From an uncultured Prevotellaceae bacterium (GTDB lineage Bacteria > Bacteroidota > Bacteroidia > Bacteroidales > Bacteroidaceae): a DNA stretch of 64,000 bases. Each line of letters begins with the position of its first letter. Position 1 is the stretch's first letter. Shown here piece by piece: positions 32,113-40,699 of this stretch. The position numbers and the translations under genes were made by a program. Where the stretch lies: positions 154,559-218,558 of the forward strand of contig CACYME010000001.1 in assembly GCA_902775475.1 (NCBI GenBank), given 5' to 3'. The notes under the pieces are model-generated. The model searched no databases and was not told the origin of the DNA. It saw only the letters and a program-made list of their open reading frames with translations.

Positions 32113-34170
32113 ATGAGCAGAAAACAATCCGTCATCCTTGTCATGCTGCTTTCGGTGGTGTCGCACGTCGTGCACGCTCAGGACAGCAACCAGCGCCCCC
32201 CTGCGCTGGCAGAGACCGACGTTTCCGGCATCGGGGCGGCACCCGCTGACACCACGCTGCACATCAGCGAGGTGGTGGTGACGTCGAAGCTGACGTTCCG
32301 CGAGGTCATCACCCCGCAGCGCCTCGATGGTGCCGCCCTGCAGCAGCTGTCGGCCCTCAGCGTGGCCGATGCGCTGCGCTATTTCTCCGGCGTACAGCTG
32401 AAAGACTATGGCGGCGTGGGCGGTGTGAAGACCGTCGACGTGCGCTCCATGGGCACGAACCACCTCGGCGTCAGCTACGACGGCATCCTGCTCGGCAACG
32501 CACAGAACGGACAGATTGACCTGGGGCAGTTCTCCTTAGAGAACGTCGACGAGATAGCCCTCTACAACGGACAGAAGAGTGCCATCTTCCAGGCCGCCGG
32601 CGACTTCGCCTCGGCCTCGTCGGTCTACATCCGCACCCGTCGGCCACATTTCGCCCCTGGGAAGAGCGAGAACTGGAAGGCTCGCCTGAAATACGGGGCC
32701 AGCGACCTGCTGCGCCTCTCGGCCCTCTATGAGCGGCAGCTGGGCGACAGCCTGTGCCTGAGCATCAACGGCGAGGCCCTTACCGCCAGCGGCAAATACC
32801 ACTTCCGCTACAAACGCAAGAACCTCGACGGCACCACCGCCTGGGACACCACCGCCACGCGACAGAACGGCGACATCCATGCCGAACGCATAGAGGCCAA
32901 CCTGCACGGCACGCTCCATCAGGGCACGTGGCAGCTGAAGGGCTATCTCTACAACTCGCAGCGCGGCATCCCCGGCGCCATCGTCAACAACGTTTGGCGG
33001 CGAGGCGAGCGCCAGGGCGACCTGAACACCTTCGTGCAGGGGCAGTGGCAGCGCACCATCGGCAACCTGTTCAGCACGAAGTGGCAGGCCAAGTATGCCT
33101 TCTACCGCACGCACTACGTGAACCGCGACTCCACGCTGCTGCCCGTCGACAACCTCTACCGCCAGCAGGAGGCCTTCGTCTCTACGGCCAACGTCGTGGA
33201 GCTGCTGCCCAACTGGAGCGCTTCGCTGAGCTACGACCTGCGCTGGAACAAGCTGGGTGCCGACACCTACCGCTTCCCCCACCCCACCCGTCTGGCCCAT
33301 GCCCTGGCCGTTGCCACCGCCGTGGACTATCGCCACCTGAAGCTGCAGGCATCGCTCGTGGAAAGCTACATCCACGACCACACCGACGCTGGCAGCCGCC
33401 ACATCAGCCGTCTCACCCCGGCATTCTTCGTCAGCGTCTACCCCCTGCGCCAGGCCCGCTGGCTGTCGCTGCGCGCCTTCGCCAAGCAGAGCTTCCGCAT
33501 GCCTACGTTCAACGACCTCTACTATACCGAGATGGGCAACGCCAGTCTGAAGCCCGAGAAGGCAACGCAGTACGATGCCGGAGTGGTGCTGAGCCGCTCC
33601 TTCACCCGCGGACGCCTCAGCCATGTCGGCCTGCAGGCTGATATATATTATAATAAGGTACGCGATAAGATCATCGCCTACCCCAAGGGCCAGCAGTTCC
33701 GCTGGACGATGCTCAACTTGGGGCGTGTCGACATCCGTGGGCTCGACGTGGTGGCCGAGGCCAGTGGCAGGCTCAGCCGCGACGTGGAAGCCACCCTTCG
33801 CGCACAGTACACCTGGCAGCGGTCCATCGACGTGACCGACCGCTCGAAACCCTACTACCATCACCAGATTCCCTACATTCCCCGCCACAGCGGCTCGGCC
33901 ATCGTCGGACTGCAGTGGCGGCAGCTCTCGGTGAACTACAGCTTCCTCTACACCGGCGAGCGCTGGAACGAACAGGAGAACACGGCCTACAACCACGTGC
34001 AGCCCTGGTACACCAGCGACCTCTCCGTGAGCTGGGAGACATCTTGCTGGGGAGCCGCATGGCGGCTGACAGCCGAGGTGAACAACCTCTTCGACCAGCA
34101 GTACGACGTCATCAGCAACTACCCCATGCCCGGCCGAAACGCCGCCATCACCATCGACCTCCGACTATAA
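32113..34170 (+). CDS. btuB: TonB-dependent cobalamin receptor BtuB
   Basis: 685 residues. Signal peptide ending H-V-V-H-A-Q. TonB box I-S-E-V-V-V-T-S (about 49-56), plug domain (A-L-S-V-A-D-A-L-R-Y-F-S-G-V-Q-L to about 170), beta-barrel with N-N-L-F-D-Q-Q-Y-D and the end I-T-I-D-L-R-L. Plug and barrel alone could serve iron or vitamin receptors; the preceding cobalamin riboswitch and the following BtuG/BtuF/BtuC genes identify the substrate as corrinoids. It lacks the SusC-type regulatory domain. Start at 32113 is supported by the upstream GAGGA. Confidence 0.93.
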   Translation: MSRKQSVILVMLLSVVSHVVHAQDSNQRPPALAETDVSGIGAAPADTTLHISEVVVTSKLTFREVITPQRLDGAALQQLSALSVADALRYFSGVQLKDYGGVGGVKTVDVRSMGTNHLGVSYDGILLGNAQNGQIDLGQFSLENVDEIALYNGQKSAIFQAAGDFASASSVYIRTRRPHFAPGKSENWKARLKYGASDLLRLSALYERQLGDSLCLSINGEALTASGKYHFRYKRKNLDGTTAWDTTATRQNGDIHAERIEANLHGTLHQGTWQLKGYLYNSQRGIPGAIVNNVWRRGERQGDLNTFVQGQWQRTIGNLFSTKWQAKYAFYRTHYVNRDSTLLPVDNLYRQQEAFVSTANVVELLPNWSASLSYDLRWNKLGADTYRFPHPTRLAHALAVATAVDYRHLKLQASLVESYIHDHTDAGSRHISRLTPAFFVSVYPLRQARWLSLRAFAKQSFRMPTFNDLYYTEMGNASLKPEKATQYDAGVVLSRSFTRGRLSHVGLQADIYYNKVRDKIIAYPKGQQFRWTMLNLGRVDIRGLDVVAEASGRLSRDVEATLRAQYTWQRSIDVTDRSKPYYHHQIPYIPRHSGSAIVGLQWRQLSVNYSFLYTGERWNEQENTAYNHVQPWYTSDLSVSWETSCWGAAWRLTAEVNNLFDQQYDVISNYPMPGRNAAITIDLRL

Positions 34171-34205
34171 TCCCCCTCAACCGCCACCCCCATAATCCCC
34201 TGTCC

Positions 34206-34230
34206 CCCTATGCTGCGACACCGTCGCAGC
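34206..34230 (+). repeat. Hairpin CCCTATGCTGC..., copy 1 (cobalamin operon)
   Basis: CCCTAT followed by GCTGCGAC-ACC-GTCGCAGC, a perfect 8-bp stem in the btuB-btuG gap, just before the btuG start at 34252. The same sequence with a compensated base pair occurs inside btuF (38363-38386). Confidence 0.6.
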
Positions 34231-34251
34231 CCCACCAAAAAAGAAAAAAAA

Positions 34252-35418
34252 ATGAAAAGAAACACCCTGAGAACCGCCATGACCGTCGCAGCCCTGACCC
34301 TCCTGCTCTCCGCCTGCCGCGAAGACGACGACGTCATCCAGCCCACCATCGACGAGACGGGCGAGCAGGCTCAGACCGACTATCTGGGCATGTATGTGCT
34401 CTGCGAGGGAAACATGGGCCAGAACAAGGCCACGCTCGACTACCTCGACCTGCACACGGGCACCTACTACAAGAACATCTTCCCCTCGCGCAACCCCGGT
34501 CAGGTGCTGCAGCTGGGCGACGTGGGCAACGACTGCCAGATTTACGGCAGCCGGCTGTGGCTCGTCATCAACTGCTCGAACAAAGTGGAGGTGTGCACGG
34601 CTGACTCGGCCCACTCACTCGGCCACGTCGACGTGCCCAACTGCCGCTATCTGGCCTTCGACGGCGGTTTCGCCTATGTGTCCAGCTATGTGGGCCCCGT
34701 GGGCGGCTCGTCGGTGCTGGGCAGCGTCTACAAGATTGACACGCTGACGCTGAGCGTGGTGGGACAGACCACCGTGGGCTATCAGCCGGAGGAGATGGCC
34801 GTCGTCGACGGGAAGCTCTATGTGGCGAACAGCGGTGGTTACAATGCGCTGCACGGCCAGGACTACGACCGCACGGTGAGCGTCATCGACCTGGCGACGT
34901 TCCGCGAGGAGCGCAAGATTGACGTGGCACCCAACCTGTTCCGTCTGCGTGCCGACCGTCACGGACAACTATGGGTCAGCTCACGCGGCGAATATACTGG
35001 CGATTCGGCATCACGCCTCTACCTGCTCAGGAAGAACGCGCAGGGACTGATGGAGCGCGCCGACTCGGTAGATGTGCCCGTGAGCGACATCGCCTTCCGA
35101 GGCGACTCGCTCTGCTACGTGGGAAGTAGCTACGATGCTGACTGGACGCTGCGCACCAACTTCGGCGTAGTGGACACACGGAGCGGACAGCTCGTCAGCA
35201 CCACGCTGGTGAAAGACGCCTCGCAGATAGAGACCGCCTACGGGCTGATGGTACATCCCGTGACAGGCGACATCTACGTGATGGACGCCACGAACTACGT
35301 CACCTCTGGCTGGCTCTTCTGCTACGATGCGCAGGGCAACTTCAAGTGGAAGACTTCCACGGGCGACATTCCCGGGCACGCCTGCTTTCTGGCGGGCTTC
35401 GCCCTAAATAACAAATAA
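34252..35418 (+). CDS. btuG: BtuG-type surface corrinoid-binding beta-propeller lipoprotein
   Basis: 388 residues from the ATG at 34252 behind an A-rich ribosome site. Lipobox L-S-A-C (Cys22) followed by R-E-D-D-D, an acidic surface-export signal. The mature part repeats propeller-blade motifs: G-M-Y-V-L-C-E-G-N-M-G-Q-N, Y-L-A-F-D-G-G-F-A-Y-V, K-L-Y-V-A-N-S-G-G, Q-L-W-V-S-S-R-G-E. This is the DUF5074/YncE-like family that includes Bacteroides BtuG, which binds cobalamin with extreme affinity and hands it to BtuB. Position immediately after btuB supports the name. Confidence 0.87.
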   Translation: MKRNTLRTAMTVAALTLLLSACREDDDVIQPTIDETGEQAQTDYLGMYVLCEGNMGQNKATLDYLDLHTGTYYKNIFPSRNPGQVLQLGDVGNDCQIYGSRLWLVINCSNKVEVCTADSAHSLGHVDVPNCRYLAFDGGFAYVSSYVGPVGGSSVLGSVYKIDTLTLSVVGQTTVGYQPEEMAVVDGKLYVANSGGYNALHGQDYDRTVSVIDLATFREERKIDVAPNLFRLRADRHGQLWVSSRGEYTGDSASRLYLLRKNAQGLMERADSVDVPVSDIAFRGDSLCYVGSSYDADWTLRTNFGVVDTRSGQLVSTTLVKDASQIETAYGLMVHPVTGDIYVMDATNYVTSGWLFCYDAQGNFKWKTSTGDIPGHACFLAGFALNNK

Positions 35419-35556
35419 TAAATAATAGAGCTGAGACACATGCTCCTCTCCATGAAAATCTGACGTGGGCGGACAATAATCCGCTGTTAGGGGACAACAA
35501 CCGACTTTTGCGGATAATGACAAATGACGACAAAGGACTACAACGAAAAGAGCGTA

Positions 35557-36600
35557 ATGAACAAACGAATATGCAACAGCCGACGCCTGCTGGCGCCAGC
35601 CTTATCATTTATCATTTATCTTTTATCATTTTGCCCCGCAGGGGCGCAGTCAAAGTATATCCAGGCCGTTGACGAGTATGTGCCTGCTCCGGGACAGTTC
35701 GTCAACACCCTTCCAGCAGCCACCGCCGACGACACTCCCGCCACGATGGCGGCGAAGTGCACCGAACGGCTGGCGGGAGGGGCCGGGGAGATGATTACAC
35801 TGGGGGCCTTCGGCGGCTACGTCACCTTCCACTTCGACCATCCCGTGGCCAACGTTGCCGGTGAGATGGACTTCTACATCAGCGGCAACTACACCAACAA
35901 CGGCAGCGAGCCAGGCATCGTCATGGTGAGCCAGGACAGCAACCACAACCAGCTGCCCGACGACGCGTGGTACGAGCTGAGCGGCTCCGCCGACACCGAC
36001 AGCGTGGGGAAGGTGGCCTACGGCTACTCCATCACCTATCGCCGCAACGGCGACCTCAGCGACGTGGCATGGACCGACAGCCGGGACGTCAGCGGCAGCG
36101 TGCCCCGCAACGGCTTCCACAAGCAGGAGTATTTCCCGCTGTGGCTCGGCACCGACGAGCTGACCTTCAGCGGCACCCTCCTGCCCCGCAACGGCTATAA
36201 CAGCCAGGCTGGAGGACAGCTGTGGCTGCTCACGCCCCTGCGCTACGGCTACGTAGACAATGCCGCCAACAGCGACACCGTGGCTTGCAGCTTCAACATC
36301 GACTGGGCCGTTGACCCGCTGACGCGGCAGCCCGTCAGCCTCAGCCATGTCGACTTCATACGTGTCTATACAGCACAGAACCAGGTGTGCGGATGGATTG
36401 GCGAGACCAGCACGGAGGTGGCAGGGGCTGAAGACCTCCACCTCGAAGCATCGCTCCAGATAGCAGCAGGCATCGCCACGACAGCGGCAGCACCACGGCC
36501 AAAGGCCACCACCGACCTCACGGGGCGACGCATCGACAGCGCCTGCACACCAAAGAAAGGAATTTACATCATCAACGGAAAGAAAACCATTTTCAAATAA
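35557..36600 (+). CDS. Secreted cobalamin-locus protein, function unknown
   Basis: 347 residues from ATG 35557 (an ATG at 35524 would add 11). Signal peptide ending A-G-A-Q. The mature part is an all-beta domain with V-T-F-H-F-D-H-P-V, G-S-E-P-G-I-V-M-V-S-Q-D-S-N and N-G-L-P/N-Q-L-P-D-D-A-W-Y-E-L-S-G-type motifs seen in 'cell surface proteins' of Bacteroidota cobalamin loci. The end T-D-L-T-G-R-R-I...K-G-I-Y-I-I-N-G-K-K-T is the shared C-terminal tail. Four 7-bp repeats (35603-35630) lie in the signal-peptide codons. Probably exported and corrinoid-related by context; no biochemical role can be assigned. The 139-bp gap before it holds a small GCGGA/TCCGC hairpin. Confidence 0.65.
   Translation: MNKRICNSRRLLAPALSFIIYLLSFCPAGAQSKYIQAVDEYVPAPGQFVNTLPAATADDTPATMAAKCTERLAGGAGEMITLGAFGGYVTFHFDHPVANVAGEMDFYISGNYTNNGSEPGIVMVSQDSNHNQLPDDAWYELSGSADTDSVGKVAYGYSITYRRNGDLSDVAWTDSRDVSGSVPRNGFHKQEYFPLWLGTDELTFSGTLLPRNGYNSQAGGQLWLLTPLRYGYVDNAANSDTVACSFNIDWAVDPLTRQPVSLSHVDFIRVYTAQNQVCGWIGETSTEVAGAEDLHLEASLQIAAGIATTAAAPRPKATTDLTGRRIDSACTPKKGIYIINGKKTIFK
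35603..35630 (+). repeat. Four tandem 7-bp units in a signal-peptide region
   Basis: TATCATT, TATCATT, TATCTTT, TATCATT run end to end within the hydrophobic core of the signal peptide. Because 7 is not a multiple of 3, gain or loss of one unit shifts the frame. Confidence 0.7.
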
Positions 36601-36618
36601 CCCTTAATCATCAGCATT

Positions 36619-38136
36619 ATGAAAAAAGTATTTTACTTTGCAGCGCTACTCGCCATGCCCGCCATGGCACAGCAGACAACCGTAGCCACGCTGGAGGACA
36701 CCGGCGTGGAGTTCAACGACAAAGGCTACTGGAATGGTGGCATGATCGGTGAGCCCGAGGAGGGCGACTGGGGCGAGGACGTCTACCACTGCACGTGGCA
36801 GAGCGGACTCGTAAACAGCGTAGTGGACTTCAACGACATGGACGGCTACAGCTGGTGGGGAGGCATCGCCCTCTCGCAGAGCACCAGCACCGACTTCGTC
36901 GTCCTCGACGACCAGTACAACAACATCGTGGGCGGCGGTGCCAACGGCTCGCAGACCTACGGTGTCATCTACGGTGAAGGAACCATCGGTATCAACGTCG
37001 AGGGCGGAGCCTTGGTGAAGAGCATCTACGTGGCCAACAGCGCCTACGCCCACAACAACTTCACCATCAACACTGGCAGCTACGACACCAAGTTCACAGC
37101 CGAGGGCGACCACCTCTACCTGAACATCGAGGCCACCCACGCCGACGGCTCCAAGAAGTCTACCGTGGTGAAGCTGGCCGAATACGGCGAGGAGCTGACC
37201 TACATCGAGGGGTGGACACGCATTGCCCTCGACCAGCTGGGCAGCAACGTCGTCAGCCTCGCCTTCAGCTTCGACTGCAACAAGCCAATGGTGGCCACCT
37301 ACGCCTGCATCGACGACATCGAGCTGGTGACCGGCACGGAGGGCCCCGCCACCTTCGAGAACCTGGACCTGGCCGAGGAGAGCTTCTGGAACGGCACCGA
37401 CGGCACCGCCAGCTTCGTCAGCGGCGGATTCCTCTTCGAGAACGGCTACCAGGACTACGACGGCTACCCCTACTGCTACGGCTTCTTCTACACCAACCGC
37501 ACCGCCACCACCTACGGCGGCTATGCGCCTACCGACCAGTACAACTCGGCAGTGGGCCACGGTGCAGAGGAGTCGAGCAACTACGCCACCTACAACCTCA
37601 ACCTCTTCGATAATCCGAAGGGCGTCATCGTGCTCGGCGAGGCACAGGTCATCAGCGGCTGCTACCTGACGAACAACGCCTACGCCTACCTCTCGATGAA
37701 GAACGGCGAAAACGGCACGAAGAAATTCGCACAGGGCGACTGGTTCAAGCTCACCATCACCGGCACCGGTGCCGACGGCGAGACCACGGGCAGCGTGGAC
37801 TTCTACCTGGCCGACCTGCGCTCGGAGAACGAGGCCGAGCAGTACATCCTCGACGAGTGGAAGTGGTGCGACCTCACGCCATTAGGCAAGGTGCAACGCC
37901 TCGACTTCACCATGAGCAGCACCGACAACGGCAACTGGGGCATGAACACGCCCGCCTACTTCTGCATGGACAACCTCGGCGGCGAGAAGCCCGTCACCAC
38001 CAGCATCAAGACCGCTGTGGCACAAGGCACCAACCAGATTTACAACCTGAACGGACGCCAGCTCCGCTCAGCCCAGAAGGGCATCAACATCGTGCGCATG
38101 GCCGACGGCACTGTGCAGAAGGTTCTCACCCGATAG
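36619..38136 (+). CDS. Tandem DUF4465-like secreted protein, cobalamin locus
   Basis: 505 residues with signal peptide ending P-A-M-A-Q. Two homologous halves are visible: 21-235 and about 243-475. Each has F-E/L-E-D...W-N-G, a Y-W-W-G-or Y-G-F-type aromatic segment followed by a Q-Y-N-N/Q-Y-N-S motif, G-A-N-G-S-Q-T-Y-G-V/G-A-E-E-S-S-N-Y-A-T-Y, and S-I-Y-V-A-N-S-A-Y-A/S-G-C-Y-L-T-N-N-A-Y-A. This matches DUF4465, a family linked to surface corrinoid-binding proteins of Bacteroides cobalamin loci (BtuH, as I recall). Duplication in one chain is unusual. It has no lipid Cys; instead a C-terminal tail (Y-N-L-N-G-R-Q-L) may direct it to the surface. It abuts btuF with no spacer. Confidence 0.75.
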   Translation: MKKVFYFAALLAMPAMAQQTTVATLEDTGVEFNDKGYWNGGMIGEPEEGDWGEDVYHCTWQSGLVNSVVDFNDMDGYSWWGGIALSQSTSTDFVVLDDQYNNIVGGGANGSQTYGVIYGEGTIGINVEGGALVKSIYVANSAYAHNNFTINTGSYDTKFTAEGDHLYLNIEATHADGSKKSTVVKLAEYGEELTYIEGWTRIALDQLGSNVVSLAFSFDCNKPMVATYACIDDIELVTGTEGPATFENLDLAEESFWNGTDGTASFVSGGFLFENGYQDYDGYPYCYGFFYTNRTATTYGGYAPTDQYNSAVGHGAEESSNYATYNLNLFDNPKGVIVLGEAQVISGCYLTNNAYAYLSMKNGENGTKKFAQGDWFKLTITGTGADGETTGSVDFYLADLRSENEAEQYILDEWKWCDLTPLGKVQRLDFTMSSTDNGNWGMNTPAYFCMDNLGGEKPVTTSIKTAVAQGTNQIYNLNGRQLRSAQKGINIVRMADGTVQKVLTR

Positions 38137-39288
38137 ATGAAGCAACTGCTCTTCGCAATAGCACTCGTTCTGCTCACAGCCTGCGGGGGACACCGTTCCC
38201 CGCAGAGCTGGGCAGAACGCCTTTCCACGGGGCAGCCCGTCGACAGCGTGGCCTTCCGCTACGCCCGCCTCATCCACATTGAGCAGGCCGACGGCTACCG
38301 CGTGGTATATATCGACAACCCCTGGAAGCCGGGGCTGTCGCTCCACCGCTACGTGCTGGTTCCCTATGCTGCAACAATGTTGCAGCAAAGAGCGACAGAC
38401 CTGCCGTCGGGCACCGTGGTGCGCGTGCCGCTGCGCCGCTCGGTCATTTTCACCAGCGTGCACTGTGCCTTGGCCGAGCAACTGGGCGCCACGGAGCAGG
38501 TGTCGGGCGTGGCCGACCTAAAGTACATCAAGGTGCCCTTTGTCCAGGAGGGCGTGAAGAGCGGGCGCCTGACCGACTGTGGCGATGGCATGAGCCCGCT
38601 CGTGGAGAAAATCATCGACACCGAGGCCGACGGCATCCTGCTCTCGCCTTTCGAGAACAGCGGTGGCTACGGTCGATTAGAGGAGGTGGACATCCCCATC
38701 ATTGAATGCGCCGAATACATGGAGGCCTCGCCGCTGGCCCGTGCCGAGTGGATGCGCTTCTACGGCATGCTCTACGGACAGGAGGAGCGCGCCGACAGCT
38801 TGTTCAGCGAGGTGGAGAGCCACTACCGCGCCATGCAACAAGTGGCGCAGACGGCTCAGCAGAAGCCCAGCGTGGTGCTCGACAAGATGGCAGGCTCGGT
38901 GTGGTACGTGCCGGGCGGACGCAGCACCATCGGGCAGATGCTCAACGACGCACAGTGCAGCTATCCCTGGGCCGATGACCAGAGCAGCGGCTCGCTGCAG
39001 CTGCCCTACGAGACGGTGCTGGAGCGCGCCGGACAGTGCCAGCTGTGGCTGCTGCGCTACGACGCCCCCTCGCCACTGACGATGCAAAGCCTACTCAGCG
39101 AGAAAGACGGCTACCGCATGCTGGAGGCTGTCAGGAACGGCGAGGTCTACGGCTGCAACGTCTCCACTTCGATGTTCTACGAGGAGACGCCTTTCCGCCC
39201 CGATCTGTTGTTGCAGGATTTCATCACAATTCTTCACCCCGACATACCAAACCAGCCCGATTTGCGTTATTATCATAAGGTGCAATAG
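38137..39288 (+). CDS. btuF: Cobalamin ABC-transporter binding lipoprotein BtuF
   Basis: 383 residues. Lipobox L-T-A-C (Cys16) followed by G-G-H-R-S, with no acidic stretch, consistent with a periplasm-facing location. Two-lobe Peripla_BP_2 pattern: V-A-D-L-K-Y-I-K near 127, then D-G-I-L-L-S-P-F-E-N and I-P-I-I-E-C-A-E-Y-M-E, then V-W-Y-V-P-G-G-R-S-T. This family carries vitamin B12 or siderophores; the locus indicates B12. The ATG follows the stop of the previous gene with no spacer. A palindromic hairpin in its reading frame (38368-38386) repeats one found before btuG. Confidence 0.87.
   Translation: MKQLLFAIALVLLTACGGHRSPQSWAERLSTGQPVDSVAFRYARLIHIEQADGYRVVYIDNPWKPGLSLHRYVLVPYAATMLQQRATDLPSGTVVRVPLRRSVIFTSVHCALAEQLGATEQVSGVADLKYIKVPFVQEGVKSGRLTDCGDGMSPLVEKIIDTEADGILLSPFENSGGYGRLEEVDIPIIECAEYMEASPLARAEWMRFYGMLYGQEERADSLFSEVESHYRAMQQVAQTAQQKPSVVLDKMAGSVWYVPGGRSTIGQMLNDAQCSYPWADDQSSGSLQLPYETVLERAGQCQLWLLRYDAPSPLTMQSLLSEKDGYRMLEAVRNGEVYGCNVSTSMFYEETPFRPDLLLQDFITILHPDIPNQPDLRYYHKVQ
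38363..38386 (+). repeat. Hairpin CCTATGCTGC..., copy 2 (inside btuF)
   Basis: GCTGCAAC-AAT-GTTGCAGC in the btuF frame, preceded by CCTAT as in copy 1. Compared with 34206-34230 one base pair changes from G-C to A-T on both sides of the stem, so the fold is kept. Confidence 0.55.
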
Positions 39289-39295
39289 CCAAGAA

Positions 39296-40303
39296 ATGAA
39301 GCTGAAGCTTGTCCTGCTACTATTGGTGCTGATCGTGGCGCTTTTTACCTTCAATCTTTTTGAAGGCTCCATCCGCATTCCCGCCTCCGACGTGCTCGAC
39401 ATCCTTCTGGGTAAGGGCGAAAGCCTGAAACCCTCATGGCGCTACATCGTCCTCGAGAACCGCCTGCCGCAGGCCATCACCGCCCTACTCTGCGGCGCCT
39501 CGCTGGCGGCCAGCGGCCTGCTGCTGCAGACGGCTTTCCGCAACCCGCTGGCCGACCCCTCCATCTTCGGCATCTCCAGCGGTGCCGGCGTGGGCGTGGC
39601 ACTGGTCATGCTGCTTCTGGGCGGCTCGCTCTCACTGGGTTCGCTGCAGCTGACGGGCTTCGTTGCTGTCATCATGGCCGCCTTCGTGGGTGCCATGGCC
39701 GTCACCGCCGTCATCTTCTTCTTTTCAACGATGGTCAGGAACAGCGTCATGCTGCTCATCATCGGCATCATGACGGGCTACCTCGCCTCATCGGCCATCA
39801 CGCTGCTTAATTTCTTTGCGACTGACGAGGGCGTGAAGTCCTACATGGTCTGGGGCATGGGCAGCTTCGGCGGCATCACCATGAGCCACCTGCCCATCTT
39901 CGCTACCGCCACGCTGGCAGGCCTCTTCGGTGCCCTGCTGCTCATCAAGCCGCTCAACGCGCTGATGCTTGGCGACCGCTACGCCGAGAACCTGGGCATC
40001 AGCATCCGCCGCACACGCAACTGGCTGCTCATCATCACCGGCGTGCTCACCGCCGTCACCACCGCCTTCTGCGGCCCCATCGCCTTCATCGGACTGGCCG
40101 TGCCTCATATCGCACGCCTCATCTTCCGCACCGACGACCACCGACTGCTGTTGCCCGCCACCATGCTTTGCGGAGCGGCCATTGCCCTGCTCTGCAACGC
40201 CATCTGCTATCTGCCCGGCGAAAGCGGCATCATTCCCCTGGGTGCCGTCACCCCGCTGATGGGTGCCCCCGTCATCATCTATATCATCGTAAAAGGAAAG
40301 TGA
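39296..40303 (+). CDS. btuC: Cobalamin ABC-transporter permease BtuC (FecCD family)
   Basis: 335 residues with about ten transmembrane helices. FecCD signatures are present: R-L-P-Q-A-I-T-A-L-L-C-G-A-S-L-A-A-S-G near 55, N-P-L-A-D-P-S-I-F-G-I-S-S-G-A-G near 85, and the coupling region G-P-I-A-F-I-G-L-A-V-P-H-I-A-R. It would form the inner-membrane channel for the substrate delivered by BtuF. It lies 7 bp after btuF and ends the operon: the ATPase (btuD), usually next, is absent and the region is occupied by an inverted-repeat element. A small CCTTCT/AGAAGG stem follows the stop. Confidence 0.92.
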   Translation: MKLKLVLLLLVLIVALFTFNLFEGSIRIPASDVLDILLGKGESLKPSWRYIVLENRLPQAITALLCGASLAASGLLLQTAFRNPLADPSIFGISSGAGVGVALVMLLLGGSLSLGSLQLTGFVAVIMAAFVGAMAVTAVIFFFSTMVRNSVMLLIIGIMTGYLASSAITLLNFFATDEGVKSYMVWGMGSFGGITMSHLPIFATATLAGLFGALLLIKPLNALMLGDRYAENLGISIRRTRNWLLIITGVLTAVTTAFCGPIAFIGLAVPHIARLIFRTDDHRLLLPATMLCGAAIALLCNAICYLPGESGIIPLGAVTPLMGAPVIIYIIVKGK

Positions 40304-40371
40304 GGCGGCACCTTCTCAACAGAAGGCACCACCGCAAGAAACGAACATAAACGTTGTCAATTTGTTTGGCG

Positions 40372-40683
40372 ATGATATAGCAGTTGACCTCTTTGTGCGT
40401 AGCTCCCCCTGTTCTCAGCAGGGAAGGCAGCGGGCGCTGCCATTGTTTTTCCCGCCCGCTGCCATTATTGGCAGCGGCCGCTGCCAATATCGTCCCCGCC
40501 CGCTGCCAACGGAAAAGGCGAGGCATTTTTCCCACTACGGTGTGGCCTGGTCCCCATTTGCCGCCGCCTTTTTCCTCTCATCCCTGCTGCTGTGGGAAAA
40601 CAGTTGACCTATTTGTTCGTAGTCCATCCCCTTCTACATGGGAGGAGAGTGGCTACGCACAAACAGGTCAACTGCTATATCAT
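40372..40683 (+). mobile_element. MITE-like element, best-preserved copy (312 bp)
   Basis: Terminal inverted repeats of 32 bp at 40372-40403 and 40652-40683 differ at one base; each begins ATGATATAGCAGTTGACCT. The interior carries several GGCAGCG/CGCTGCC arms including the 16-bp palindrome GGCAGCGGCCGCTGCC. A further GTTGACCTATTTGTTCGTAG at about 40602 pairs with the right end, giving a nested right-hand hairpin. No transposase gene. Related copies: 60202-60500 (opposite orientation) and 11557-11772 (degenerate). Confidence 0.78.
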
Positions 40684-40699
40684 TGCCTTTGTTTTCCCG

